A stretch of 64,000 nucleotides of DNA from JANQQJ01 sp046290575 (GTDB lineage Bacteria > Pseudomonadota > Alphaproteobacteria > SMXS01), in NCBI GenBank assembly GCA_046290575.1, contig JBKAGX010000004.1, forward strand, positions 124,001 through 188,000, given 5' to 3'. The notes under the pieces were generated by a model. That model saw nothing but the letters and a program-made list of their open reading frames with translations, was not told where the DNA came from and did not search any database. Below, piece after piece: positions 8,645 through 17,272 of the stretch. Every line of letters begins with the position of its first letter. The first letter of the stretch is position 1. Both the position numbers and the translations under genes were made by a program.

Positions 8645-9586
8645 ATGAGCCGAGCTTTCACTTTTCCAGGACAGGGCAGTCAGGCCGTCGGCATGGGCCA
8701 GGCGCTTGCGGAAGCCTCTGCGACCGCACGAGCGGTATTTGAAGAGGTCGATGATGCGCTGGGACAGCATCTGACCAAGTTGATGGCTGAAGGTCCCGAA
8801 GACGAACTGACCCTGACAGAAAACGCACAGCCGGCATTGATGGCGGTCAGTCTTGCGGTAATGCGGGTCCTGGAACAGGACGGCGGGATTTCACTCAAGG
8901 ACAAGGCCATTTTTGTTGCCGGGCATTCGCTGGGCGAATATTCGGCGCTGGCCGCGGCTGGCAGTATCTCTCTGGCCGATACGGCGCGAGTGTTGAAGCG
9001 CCGCGGCCAGGCCATGCAGCGGGCTGTGCCGGTGGGCGAGGGCGCCATGGCGGCAGTGCTGGGCCTCGACCTTGACGATGCGCGCGCCGCCGCCGAAGAG
9101 GCCGCTCAGGGCGATGTCTGCACAGCAGCCAATGATAACGCGCCGGGGCAAGTGGTGTTGAGTGGCAGTCGCGCCGCCGTGGAACGCGCGGTCGTGATTG
9201 CCAAGGAAAAAGGCGCCAAGCGCAGCATGCTGTTGCCGGTCAGCGCGCCCTTCCACTGCGCGCTGATGGCGCCGGCCGCCGATGAAATGGCCGACGCCCT
9301 GGGCGCCATTGATATCAAATCCCCGACGGTCCCCCTGGTGGCAAACGTCACTGCCGAAGCGGTTTCCGATCCAGACACGATCCGTGACTTACTTGTTAAG
9401 CAGGTGACCGGGGCAGTGCGCTGGCGCGAATCGGTCGGCTACATGGCCGATCAGGGTGTTACGGAAGTGGTTGAAGTTGGTGCTGGTAAAGTGCTGACAG
9501 GCATGGCGAAACGTATCAACCGTGAGCTGACGGGTATCTCTATCCAGACACCCGATGATATCGACGATTTTCTGAAGAACGTCTAG
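8645..9586 (+). CDS. fabD: Malonyl-CoA:ACP transacylase
   Basis: Transfers malonyl from CoA to acyl carrier protein to supply chain extender units for type II fatty acid synthesis. The 313 residues show the N-terminal FPGQGSQAVGMGQ motif, the catalytic serine in GHSLGEYSALAAAG near residue 97, and the catalytic histidine in APFHCALMAPA near 200. It heads the cluster fabD-fabG-acpP-fabF-mltG; fabG begins 9 bases after its stop. The ordering matches the fab cluster of many proteobacteria, but fabH and plsX are not here. Confidence 0.97.
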   Translation: MSRAFTFPGQGSQAVGMGQALAEASATARAVFEEVDDALGQHLTKLMAEGPEDELTLTENAQPALMAVSLAVMRVLEQDGGISLKDKAIFVAGHSLGEYSALAAAGSISLADTARVLKRRGQAMQRAVPVGEGAMAAVLGLDLDDARAAAEEAAQGDVCTAANDNAPGQVVLSGSRAAVERAVVIAKEKGAKRSMLLPVSAPFHCALMAPAADEMADALGAIDIKSPTVPLVANVTAEAVSDPDTIRDLLVKQVTGAVRWRESVGYMADQGVTEVVEVGAGKVLTGMAKRINRELTGISIQTPDDIDDFLKNV

Positions 9587-9595
9587 GAGCGCAGC

Positions 9596-10333
9596 ATGTT
9601 TGAGCTAACGGGTAAATGCGCGCTGGTGACCGGTGCGAGTGGCGGGATCGGCCAGGCGATTGCACGGGCGCTGCACACACAGGGGGCAATAGTTGCGCTT
9701 TCGGGGACGCGCGAAGACGCGTTAGCCGCCGTAGCCGCTGATCTTGGGGACCGGGTGCATGTCGTGCCGTGCAATTTGTCGGATATGGAGGCGGTCGACG
9801 CTTTGCCGGGCGAGGCGGAGGCTGCGATGGGGCAGGTCGATATCCTGGTTAACAATGCCGGTTTGACCCGGGATAATCTGGCGCTGCGCATGAAGGACGC
9901 TGACTGGGACGATGTTCTGACCATCAACCTTAAAGCCGGTTTCAAACTCGCCCGGGGTTGCCTGCGCGGCATGATGAAACGACGTTTCGGCCGTATTATC
10001 GGCATCACCTCTGTCGTTGGCACCACGGGTAATCCCGGACAGGCAAACTACGCCGCCTCAAAAGCGGGCGTGATCGGGATGACAAAATCACTGGCGCAGG
10101 AAGTTGCGACGCGCGGCATCACGGTGAACGCCGTTGCGCCAGGGTTCATTGCGACGGCCATGACAGAAGAAATCGAAGGTGCCGCGCGTGACGCGCTTCT
10201 GGGCCGTATCCCGGCAGGGCGCATGGGGGAGGGCGTTGACGTCGCAGCGGCAGTCGCCTATCTGGCGTCAAACGAGGCAGCTTATGTAACCGGCCAGACG
10301 CTCCACGTGAACGGCGGCATGGCAATGATCTGA
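9596..10333 (+). CDS. fabG: 3-oxoacyl-[ACP] reductase
   Basis: NADPH-dependent reduction of 3-ketoacyl-ACP, the first reductive step of the elongation cycle. The 245-residue SDR protein has TGASGGIGQA near residue 14, NNAGLTRDNLALRMKD near 83 (the stretch diagnostic of FabG), catalytic YAASK near 147, and the C-terminal VTGQTLHVNGGMAMI. An AGGAG site spans the end of fabD and precedes the ATG. Its position between fabD and acpP supports the FabG call over other SDR functions. Confidence 0.97.
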   Translation: MFELTGKCALVTGASGGIGQAIARALHTQGAIVALSGTREDALAAVAADLGDRVHVVPCNLSDMEAVDALPGEAEAAMGQVDILVNNAGLTRDNLALRMKDADWDDVLTINLKAGFKLARGCLRGMMKRRFGRIIGITSVVGTTGNPGQANYAASKAGVIGMTKSLAQEVATRGITVNAVAPGFIATAMTEEIEGAARDALLGRIPAGRMGEGVDVAAAVAYLASNEAAYVTGQTLHVNGGMAMI

Positions 10334-10484
10334 GCATGCTGGTCTGACCAGGCGGGTTGGCTGGTCAAGCATGGGAATTTATGATACGAACCGGCATCAT
10401 CTGGCCCCGGTCGGGCCGCGTAAACAGGCATAAAGAAGCCTTAATTCAATTGGTTAACGGCAAGTCTTCAAAGGGAAAAAGAGC

Positions 10485-10718
10485 ATGAGCGACGTTGGTG
10501 AGCGCGTAAAGAAAGTGGTTGTCGAGCATCTGGGTGTCGACGCGGATAAGGTCACTGATAGCGCGAGCTTTATCGATGACCTGGGCGCAGACAGTCTCGA
10601 CACGGTTGAGCTGGTCATGGCGTTCGAGGAAGAGTTCGGCATCGAGATTCCCGACGACGCCGCCGAGAAGATCCTTACGGTCAAGGACGCGATTGATTTC
10701 ATCGAAAAGAACGACTGA
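10485..10718 (+). CDS. acpP: Acyl carrier protein
   Basis: Carrier of growing acyl chains, cytoplasmic. The 77-residue acidic protein has the phosphopantetheine attachment serine, Ser37, in GADSLDTVEL. The start follows AAAGGGA. A 151-base gap separates it from fabG, long enough for its own promoter, which fits the high demand for ACP, though I could not pick clear promoter boxes there. fabF follows after 33 bases. Confidence 0.98.
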   Translation: MSDVGERVKKVVVEHLGVDADKVTDSASFIDDLGADSLDTVELVMAFEEEFGIEIPDDAAEKILTVKDAIDFIEKND

Positions 10719-10751
10719 CGCGTCCAGGCGCGTAAATTCGGGAGTCTGGTT

Positions 10752-12017
10752 ATGCGGCGAGTCGTTGTAACGGGTCTTGGCCTTGTCACGCCTCTTGGCT
10801 CTGGCCTTGAGGTTCCTTGGCAGCGTTTGCTCGCGGGGCAGTCCGGTGCACGACCGATTACCAAATTCGATGTATCGGAGATGGCTGCTAAAATCGCGTG
10901 CGATGTCCCGCGCGGTGATGGCACCGATGGAACCTTCGATGGCGATGCTCATATGTCGCCCAAGGAACAGCGGAAGGTCGATGACTTCATTCTGTTCGGT
11001 CTGGCAGCGGCCGACATGGCCATTGAAGACGCCGGCTGGCATCCTGAAGACGAAGAAAGCCTGATCCGTACCGGCTGCATGGCCGGCTCGGGAATCGGCG
11101 GCCTACCGGGCATTGAAGACGCGGTAACGACGCTTAATGAGCGTGGCCCCCGCAGGGTCAGCCCGTTCTTTATATCCGGCCGGCTGATCAATCTTGTTTC
11201 CGGACAGGTTCAGATCAAACACGGTTTCAAGGGTCCTAACCATGCCGTGGTCACCGCCTGCTCGTCAGGTGCGCACGCCATTGGCGACGCGGCGCGTCTT
11301 ATAATGCTTGATGATGCAGATGTGATGATTGCGGGCGGTGCCGAGGCAGCGATCTGCCCCATTGGCATTGCCGGCTTCGCCCAGGCCAAGGCGCTATCGA
11401 CCGATTTCAACGATGAGCCTCACCGCGCGTCGCGCCCCTATGACCAGGCCCGCGACGGTTTCGTGATGGGTGAGGGTGCCGGGATGGTCGTTCTCGAAGA
11501 ACTCGAACACGCCAAGGCGCGTGGTGCGAAAATCTACGCCGAAGTTGTCGGCTATGGCATGTCCGGTGATGCGCATCACGTCACGGCGCCTGCACCTGAC
11601 GGCAATGGCGCATTCCGGGCGATGCAATCGGCCCTGAAGCGCTCGGGGCTTTCGACTGACCAGATCGACTATGTCAATGCCCATGGGACATCAACCCCGC
11701 TGGGTGACGAGATCGAACTGGGTGCGGTCCGGCAACTTTTCGGGGCCGACTCAGACCGTCTGTCCATGTCGTCGACCAAATCATCCATCGGGCACCTGCT
11801 GGGCGCTGCGGGTGCTGTTGAGGCGATCTTCTGTATTCTGGCGATGCGTGACAACATCGTGCCGCCAACGCTCAATCTTGATAATCCATCCGAAAACTGT
11901 CTCGGTATGGATCTGGTGCCACACAAGGCCAAGGAGCGTGACGTCCGGGCTGCCATGTCGAATTCATTCGGATTCGGGGGCACCAACGCCAGCGTGATTT
12001 TCGCCCGGGACGTTTGA
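10752..12017 (+). CDS. fabF: 3-oxoacyl-[ACP] synthase II
   Basis: Condensing enzyme that elongates acyl-ACP with malonyl-ACP. The 421 residues carry the catalytic triad of the KAS II family: Cys in VVTACSSGAHAIGDA near 167, His in NAHGTSTPLGDE near 308, and His in SSIGHLLGAAGAVEA near 345. The C-terminal SNSFGFGGTNASVIF is conserved. It starts with ATG after a GGAG, downstream of acpP, and mltG follows after 9 bases. Confidence 0.97.
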   Translation: MRRVVVTGLGLVTPLGSGLEVPWQRLLAGQSGARPITKFDVSEMAAKIACDVPRGDGTDGTFDGDAHMSPKEQRKVDDFILFGLAAADMAIEDAGWHPEDEESLIRTGCMAGSGIGGLPGIEDAVTTLNERGPRRVSPFFISGRLINLVSGQVQIKHGFKGPNHAVVTACSSGAHAIGDAARLIMLDDADVMIAGGAEAAICPIGIAGFAQAKALSTDFNDEPHRASRPYDQARDGFVMGEGAGMVVLEELEHAKARGAKIYAEVVGYGMSGDAHHVTAPAPDGNGAFRAMQSALKRSGLSTDQIDYVNAHGTSTPLGDEIELGAVRQLFGADSDRLSMSSTKSSIGHLLGAAGAVEAIFCILAMRDNIVPPTLNLDNPSENCLGMDLVPHKAKERDVRAAMSNSFGFGGTNASVIFARDV

Positions 12018-12026
12018 TCGGCGGCA

Positions 12027-13058
12027 ATGGCGGACGATCCCGCGGCCACAAACCCGGCACCTGAGCCCCCCCAACCTTCCAACTCAGGCCCATTGGTGAA
12101 ATGGGTTGGCGCCGTTTTCGTCCTCGCAGTGATCGCAGTCGCTGGGGCCGCGGGGTATGGCTATTGGCACTTTCAAAACGATCCGGGCCCGGTTGAAGAC
12201 ACGCAAATCGTCATCCCCAGAGGGGCTGGCGTGCTGCAAACCGCCTTCATGCTTGAAAGCGCGGGCGTGATCAGCGATGCCCGTCTGTTCGCTGTGGGGG
12301 TGCGGCTGCATGGGACCGATCGCTATCTGAAAGCCGGCGAGTACAGAATCCCTGCCGGGGCCACGATGCGGGATGTCATGGACCTGTTGCATGATGGCGA
12401 TACGGTGGATCGCTGGCTGACCATTCCCGAAGGTCTCAGCACGAAACAGATTGTCACTTTGGTGGCAGCTGAAGAGGCGTTGTCCGGTGAGATTACGGAG
12501 CTGCCTTCGGAAGGCTCGCTGCTACCGGAAACTTATCATTTCAGTCTCGGCGACGACCGTGCGGCGCTTCTGAAGCGTATGCAGCGCGAGATGGATGAGG
12601 CGCTAGCGGAAATCTGGCCGAACCGGGCGGAAAACCTGCCCATTTCCAGCAAGCAAGAGGCACTGATCCTGGCGTCTATTGTGGAGAAGGAAACCGCCAT
12701 TCCCGCAGAACGCGGGCGGGTGGCAGCAGTATTCACCAACCGGTTGCGGCGCGGCATGATGCTGCAGTCGGACCCGACGATCATATACGGTTTGACCGGC
12801 GGCGAACCGCTGGGGCGGCGTATTCGTCAATCGGAGCTGGACCGCAAAACGCCCTACAACACCTATCACTTTGCCGGATTGCCGCCGACACCGATCGCCA
12901 ATCCGGGTCTCGAGTCGATCAAGGCTGTGCTGAATCCGCCGGAGACGAAAGAACTCTATTTTGTCGCTGACGGCACAGGCGGCCACGCCTTCGCGCGCAC
13001 CTACCGGGAACATCAGGAGAATGTTCGTAAGTGGCGGCGTCTCAACAGAAACAAATAG
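12027..13058 (+). CDS. mltG: Endolytic murein transglycosylase MltG
   Basis: Inner-membrane lytic transglycosylase that cuts nascent peptidoglycan strands. After a Pro-rich cytoplasmic N-terminus there is one transmembrane segment (about residues 26-46, VGAVFVLAVIAVAGAAGYGY), then the YceG-like domain. The catalytic glutamate lies in ILASIVEKETAIPAERG near residue 220, and LQSDPTIIYG and TPYNTYHFAGLPPTPIANPG are typical. The length, 343, is normal. The link with fabF is common across proteobacteria. It converges with the SDR gene, with only 3 bases between the two stops. Confidence 0.95.
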   Translation: MADDPAATNPAPEPPQPSNSGPLVKWVGAVFVLAVIAVAGAAGYGYWHFQNDPGPVEDTQIVIPRGAGVLQTAFMLESAGVISDARLFAVGVRLHGTDRYLKAGEYRIPAGATMRDVMDLLHDGDTVDRWLTIPEGLSTKQIVTLVAAEEALSGEITELPSEGSLLPETYHFSLGDDRAALLKRMQREMDEALAEIWPNRAENLPISSKQEALILASIVEKETAIPAERGRVAAVFTNRLRRGMMLQSDPTIIYGLTGGEPLGRRIRQSELDRKTPYNTYHFAGLPPTPIANPGLESIKAVLNPPETKELYFVADGTGGHAFARTYREHQENVRKWRRLNRNK

Positions 13059-13061
13059 GCG

Positions 13062-13817
13062 TCAGCTGCGCGGCATGCGCCGGGCGACAAAGTCGATCAG
13101 CCCCATTGGAAGTGCCCGCAAGGTCCATACGAGTGCGACCATCGGCCAGGGAAAGCTGATCCGACCCTTATTGCGGGCCAGGCGAGCGGCAATAGCGCGC
13201 GCGGCCTGTTCGCCCGTCCATTTGAACGGCATGGCGTGCGTGTTCCGGTCGGTCATGCGGCTTTTGACAAAACCCGGATTGATGACGCTGACTTCAATGC
13301 CGTCAGGTTCAAGCGATCCCCGCAGCGCCTCACCATAGGCTTTAACCGCCGCCTTGCTGGCGCCATAGGCCGCGGCGCCGGGACTGGCTACATAGGCGGC
13401 CAGCGATGCGACGATCGCGATCTGTCCGCTGCCGCGCGGCTTCATGCGGTCGATCGCTGGAAAGATCGTGTTGAACACACCGTCCACATTGATGGCAAAA
13501 GTCTGGCGTGCGGCGGCTTCAAGCCCTTCTTCGTCTTCGCCGATGCCGATTCCGGCGTTGGCAAACACCAGATCGAGCGGCGATTGGTCGTCACACTTTT
13601 CAATCCACTGCCGCATGGCTGTTGTGTCACCGACATCCAGCACTTCGCTTTCGATGTGCGCGCCGGCTGTTCTGCAGGCCTCTGAAACCGCATGCAGCCG
13701 TGCTTCGTTGCGTCCTGACAGGCATAATTTCGTCCCGGGTTTGGCGTAATGCCTGGCCAGAGCCTCGCCAATGCCGCTTGAGGCACCGGTGATCAATATG
13801 GTCCTGGGGTTTTTCAT
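13062..13817 (-). CDS. SDR-family oxidoreductase
   Basis: Classical short-chain dehydrogenase/reductase of 251 residues with unknown substrate. It has TGASSGIGEALAR near residue 10, FANAGIGIGE near 85, catalytic YGASKAAVKAYGEALRG near 150, and NPGFVKSRMTDRN after it, a sequence typical of SDRs acting on lipid-like or unknown substrates. The start MKNPRTILITGAS is preceded by GAGGAAGG; the frame stays open about 73 codons upstream, but that part overlaps the yicC promoter region and lacks a signal. It faces mltG and is divergent from yicC. Confidence 0.88.
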   Translation of the reverse strand: MKNPRTILITGASSGIGEALARHYAKPGTKLCLSGRNEARLHAVSEACRTAGAHIESEVLDVGDTTAMRQWIEKCDDQSPLDLVFANAGIGIGEDEEGLEAAARQTFAINVDGVFNTIFPAIDRMKPRGSGQIAIVASLAAYVASPGAAAYGASKAAVKAYGEALRGSLEPDGIEVSVINPGFVKSRMTDRNTHAMPFKWTGEQAARAIAARLARNKGRISFPWPMVALVWTLRALPMGLIDFVARRMPRS

Positions 13818-13881
13818 CGACGGTCCTTCCTCAGCGGCGATATAGTGCGCCGCAATTGCAAGCAACGTCCAGAAGGCGCTG

Positions 13882-14769
13882 ATGAGCTTATCAAGTATGA
13901 CCGGTTTTGCCCGCGCCCAAGGCGAATGGAATGGGGCTGTCTGGTCCTGGGAACTGCGCAGCGTCAACGGCAAGGGCCTGGACCTGCGGTTTCGCCTGCC
14001 GCCGGGGATGGATGCGCTGGACGCGCAGATACGCAAACTTGCCGCAAAGCAACTAACCCGGGGTAACGTATCAGGGACACTGACGCTGGAGCAGACCAGT
14101 GCCGGCAGCTTGTCGGTGAATGAGGATGCGCTTGCTGCGCTGGTGAAGGCCGCGAGGAAGGCGTCGAAGGCTTACGGGCTGAAGAAACCCCGGGTCGAAG
14201 CGCTGATGGGCCTCAAAGGCGTTCTGACGACAGAGGGGGCCGCTCTGGATGCTGACCAGCTGGCTGAACGAGAGGCGGCGCTGGCTGAAGGATTCGGCCG
14301 CGCGCTTGATGACCTTGACGTCATGCGCGTTGCAGAAGGTGCGCAACTCTCTGAAATGCTGGTGGCGTCCCTGAACCAGATCGCAGAGATGGTGCAAAAG
14401 GCGCGCACATGCGATGCGGCCATGCCGACGGCGATCCACAACAGGTTGAAGGAACAGATCACGGCGTTGCTTGAAGCGGCGGCCGCGACCGGCGAAACCG
14501 ACCGTATCGCGCAGGAAGCCGCCTATTTGGCGGTGAAAGCAGATGTGCGCGAGGAACTGGATCGTCTCGATGCCCATATTGACGCCGCACTGGCGCTGAT
14601 CGCCGGCGGCAGCCCGGCGGGGCGAAAGCTCGATTTTCTGGCGCAGGAATTTGCCCGTGAGGCCAACACGCTCTGTTCCAAGGCGGGTGATCAGGAACTT
14701 TCCCGCATCGGCCTCGACCTCAAAGCGGTTGTCGATCAGATGCGCGAACAGATTCAAAACGTCGAATGA
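13882..14769 (+). CDS. yicC: YicC-family endoribonuclease
   Basis: YicC/YloC-family protein, for which RNase activity has been shown in characterised members. The 295 residues begin MSLSSMTGFARA, diagnostic of the family, with LRSVNGKGLDLRFRLP soon after, and end with the DUF1732 domain (FLAQEFAREANTLCSKAGD, then LDLKAVVDQMREQIQNVE). The stop overlaps the gmk start as ATGA, and this yicC-gmk pairing is widespread. Confidence 0.95.
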   Translation: MSLSSMTGFARAQGEWNGAVWSWELRSVNGKGLDLRFRLPPGMDALDAQIRKLAAKQLTRGNVSGTLTLEQTSAGSLSVNEDALAALVKAARKASKAYGLKKPRVEALMGLKGVLTTEGAALDADQLAEREAALAEGFGRALDDLDVMRVAEGAQLSEMLVASLNQIAEMVQKARTCDAAMPTAIHNRLKEQITALLEAAAATGETDRIAQEAAYLAVKADVREELDRLDAHIDAALALIAGGSPAGRKLDFLAQEFAREANTLCSKAGDQELSRIGLDLKAVVDQMREQIQNVE

Positions 14770-15407
14770 GCGTGGGCGACAGCATAAGCTGCCGTGGCCT
14801 GATGCTGGTCTTGTCGTCGCCGTCCGGCGCGGGCAAGAGCACGCTGTCCCGCAAATTGCTGGAGGTGGATTCGAATATCGCCCTGTCGGTGTCCGCCACC
14901 ACGCGCCCACCACGCCCGGGCGAAGTCGACGGCAAGGATTATGTCTTTGTCGATCAGGCGCGTTTCGATGCGATGGTCGGGGACGATGCCTTTCTGGAAC
15001 ATGCGGTGGTGTTCGACAATTGCTATGGCACGCCCGCCGGGCCGGTTTTTGACGCCCTGGAGGCCGGGCGCGATGTGTTGTTCGACATCGACTGGCAGGG
15101 CACGCAGCAACTGGCGGACAAGGCGGGGGATGATCTTGTTAGGGTATTTATCCTGCCGCCCTCGGTCGAGGTATTGGAGCAGCGGCTGCGTACACGTGCG
15201 CAGGACCCCGAAGAGGTCGTCAATGCCCGCATGGCCAAGGCGTCCGAAGAAATGAGCCACTGGTTCGAATATGACTATGTGATCGTCAATGACGATCTGG
15301 AAACCAGCCACCGCAAGGTGGTCGCCATTCTGGAAGCCGAACGCACGAAGCGTACAAGACAGGTCGGCATGGCCGATTTCGTCAACCGCCTCAGGGAAGG
15401 GCGGTAG
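14766..15407 (+). CDS. gmk: Guanylate kinase
   Basis: Phosphorylates GMP to GDP with ATP. The P-loop is SSPSGAGKSTLSRKLL near residue 18, the GMP-binding SATTRPPRPGEVDGKDY near 43, and DIDWQGTQQL near 105. The length of 213 is typical. Translation is coupled to yicC. No clear terminator follows; a hairpin (GGTTCC/GGAACC, 15504-15520) lies 96 bases downstream but has no T-run. Confidence 0.97.
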   Translation: MSVGDSISCRGLMLVLSSPSGAGKSTLSRKLLEVDSNIALSVSATTRPPRPGEVDGKDYVFVDQARFDAMVGDDAFLEHAVVFDNCYGTPAGPVFDALEAGRDVLFDIDWQGTQQLADKAGDDLVRVFILPPSVEVLEQRLRTRAQDPEEVVNARMAKASEEMSHWFEYDYVIVNDDLETSHRKVVAILEAERTKRTRQVGMADFVNRLREGR

Positions 15408-15526
15408 GGGCTCACTTACTCAAGTTTATTGGGTCGAGCCATGGATCCAATGAGATGCGTGGTCATCCTCGCTATGGTCACTCGTCAGGATGCGGTGAAA
15501 CAAGGTTCCACAAAGGAACCGGGTGG

Positions 15527-16135
15527 TTACATCTGATCGCGAGCAGTTTCCTGCTCGAGCTCACGTAATTGAACCTGTGCCGCAGCCAATTCCGCGACGG
15601 ACATTCTACTCTCAATCTCATTCAGTAGAGCTACTCTAGCGGCCCCTATCTGGCCCAATGGAACGTTTGCTCGGAAAGCAGAGACATAAGTGTGGACATA
15701 TGCTGGTACCAAATCACGCTCAACGCCGGTGCCTTCATTATAGGCCTTGCCCAGCATGTAATGGCCGTTGTGATCGCCACCTTTTGCGGAAATTCGAAAC
15801 CAATGAACGGCAGCGGCGTGGTCCAAGTCTGTCCCAATCCCGTGGTAATATGTTAGACCAACGAAGTTCGCTGCAGCGTGGTGGCCTCCGCTTGCGGCTT
15901 CCAAGCTTAGCTGGTGGGCGAGATTCGCATGGTTCTGTGAAGTTCTCCACCTCTTGTAATAGTATGTTGCAAGGTAGTACTTGGCATTTAGGTTTCCCTG
16001 AGCGGCAAGAGGAGAGCATTTCTCGACGAGTTTTTCTTCATCTATGGAATGAAATTCTCTAGAACACGCTAAATACTGGTCTGCAGGAGAGCATGCCGAA
16101 ATTGTAATACCCAAGCTCATCCATAGAGCTTTCAT
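15527..16135 (-). CDS. Sel1-repeat lipoprotein, hypothetical
   Basis: Predicted lipoprotein of 202 residues with tetratricopeptide-like Sel1 repeats. From MKALWMSLGITISAC the signal is short with lipobox ISAC; an in-frame ATG lies eight codons upstream. Sel1-type helices run from about residue 40 to 150, for example LAAQGNLNAKYYLATYYY, EAASGGHHAAANFVGLTYYHG and ISAKGGDHNGHYMLGKAYNEG. The C-terminus is a charged helix. Codon use is visibly more AT-rich than in neighbouring genes, and non-coding sequence flanks it on both sides, suggesting acquisition by transfer. Sel1 proteins act as scaffolds in protein interactions; the partner here is unknown. Confidence 0.75.
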   Translation of the reverse strand: MKALWMSLGITISACSPADQYLACSREFHSIDEEKLVEKCSPLAAQGNLNAKYYLATYYYKRWRTSQNHANLAHQLSLEAASGGHHAAANFVGLTYYHGIGTDLDHAAAVHWFRISAKGGDHNGHYMLGKAYNEGTGVERDLVPAYVHTYVSAFRANVPLGQIGAARVALLNEIESRMSVAELAAAQVQLRELEQETARDQM

Positions 16136-16267
16136 TATGTAGTTTCGATATAGAGACATAAGTAGCTTTGTCTCCCTATGTTGAGCTTAATGAGCTGACG
16201 GATGACTGTAGCCCAAATGCCAAACAGTTCAACGCGAGCGTTTCTGGGGCGTTATACTTAACTGGCG

Positions 16268-16295
16268 TTGGCACGGCTACAGCCCGCCGGATAAT
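16268..16295 (+). promoter_or_regulatory. Candidate promoter for the DM13 gene
   Basis: TTGGCA and GATAAT are separated by 16 bases, about 65 bases before the DM13 start. It is the best sigma-70-like pair in the gap between the Sel1 and DM13 genes. Confidence 0.4.
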
Positions 16296-16360
16296 TCAAT
16301 TGCAATGTGGAGCGTCTTGAGTCTTATGGCGCACCAGTGACCTGTAGGAGCCGCCCCAGC

Positions 16361-16846
16361 ATGTGGAAATCGATTGCGATCTTTTTGAGCGGCGGCGTTC
16401 TGGGCGCGTTGTTCGGTGTGGCCGTCGGGTTTTTCGCTTTTCCCTATGTGTTCCCGCCACCCCCGGCGATGGACGTGCTGGCGGCTGAAGAACAGACGAA
16501 TGTTGTCGCGCGCGGCAAGTTCATCCACGCCAACCCATCCGACCCGATTCACTATGGCAGCGGGTCGGTTACGGTCTATGAGGACGTGGTTTTTCTGGAA
16601 GCGGACTTTCAGGTTGGCCCGGGCCCGGATTTTCATGTCTATCTGGTGCCCAACGCACAGGTGCGGGACGATGCCGGCGTCGAGGGCAGCATGTTCATCG
16701 ATCTTGGCCGATTGCGCGCTTTTGAGGGCAGCCAGCGCTATCCGATCCCGGCAGGCGTCGATCTGGGCGACTACCCCAGCGTCGTGATCTGGTGTGAACA
16801 GTTCGGGGTATTGATCTCGCCCGCCGATCTGGTTTTTGGGTCTTAG
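16361..16846 (+). CDS. DM13-domain membrane-anchored protein
   Basis: 161-residue protein with one N-terminal membrane anchor (about residues 5-30, IFLSGGVLGALFGVAVGFFA) and a periplasmic DM13 domain. Supporting stretches are ARGKFIHANPSDPIHYGSGS, LEADFQVGPGPDFHVYLVPN and the C-terminal YPSVVIWCEQFGVLISPADL with the single conserved Cys. DM13 has been proposed to be a redox or electron-transfer domain, but no function is proven in bacteria. The start is set by TAGGAG 11 bases upstream. It is a single-gene unit facing the SnoaL-like gene. Confidence 0.8.
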   Translation: MWKSIAIFLSGGVLGALFGVAVGFFAFPYVFPPPPAMDVLAAEEQTNVVARGKFIHANPSDPIHYGSGSVTVYEDVVFLEADFQVGPGPDFHVYLVPNAQVRDDAGVEGSMFIDLGRLRAFEGSQRYPIPAGVDLGDYPSVVIWCEQFGVLISPADLVFGS

Positions 16847-16861
16847 GGGTTAGGAGCCCAT

Positions 16862-17227
16862 CTAGAAGGCGGCCTTCCACTGGGCCGTATCGATAAACCA
16901 ACGCTCTTCGTGGACGAGATCTCCCGCAAAGCGGAACAGTACCGCCATCTGGCTGCCGTCCGGAATTTTGTCGCATTTCCAGTCCAGGATCGAGACGACT
17001 TCGCCGTTGGTGCCTATTTGCCGTGTCGCCGTGATCTCGAATCCGGGTGGTACGATTGCGCCCAGCCCTTCCAAGGCTTGCCGGAAAGCAGATTTGCCTT
17101 CGAACACGTCTTCTTGACCCGGCATCACGAACACCATGTCCTCGGTGTAGTCCTGGGCAAGGGTGTCCCAATCGCCGAGGGCGACTGCGGCCCACCCTCG
17201 CTTTACAATGTCGGCATGGCTTGTCAT
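16862..17227 (-). CDS. SnoaL-like (NTF2-fold) protein
   Basis: 121-residue protein of the NTF2-like superfamily: DIVKRGWAAVALGDWDTLAQ at the N-terminus, then DVFEGKSAFRQALEGLG, and the closing strand VHEERWFIDTAQWKAAF. Such folds serve as isomerases, cyclases or ligand binders, and nothing here indicates which. I used the ATG giving MTSHADIV; an ATG four codons upstream (17239) follows GGAAAGG and is equally possible. It lies 33-45 bases after the rsmA stop on the same strand, so it may be the last gene of the lptD-surA-pdxA-rsmA operon. Confidence 0.75.
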   Translation of the reverse strand: MTSHADIVKRGWAAVALGDWDTLAQDYTEDMVFVMPGQEDVFEGKSAFRQALEGLGAIVPPGFEITATRQIGTNGEVVSILDWKCDKIPDGSQMAVLFRFAGDLVHEERWFIDTAQWKAAF

Positions 17228-17272
17228 TTGTAGCCCCATTTTGCGCGTCGGCCTTTCCAACGTGCCGACGAC

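Noticed and set aside
15504..15520. GGTTCC/GGAACC hairpin as a terminator for gmk or the Sel1 gene
   Set aside because: It has only a 6-bp stem and no T-run on either strand.
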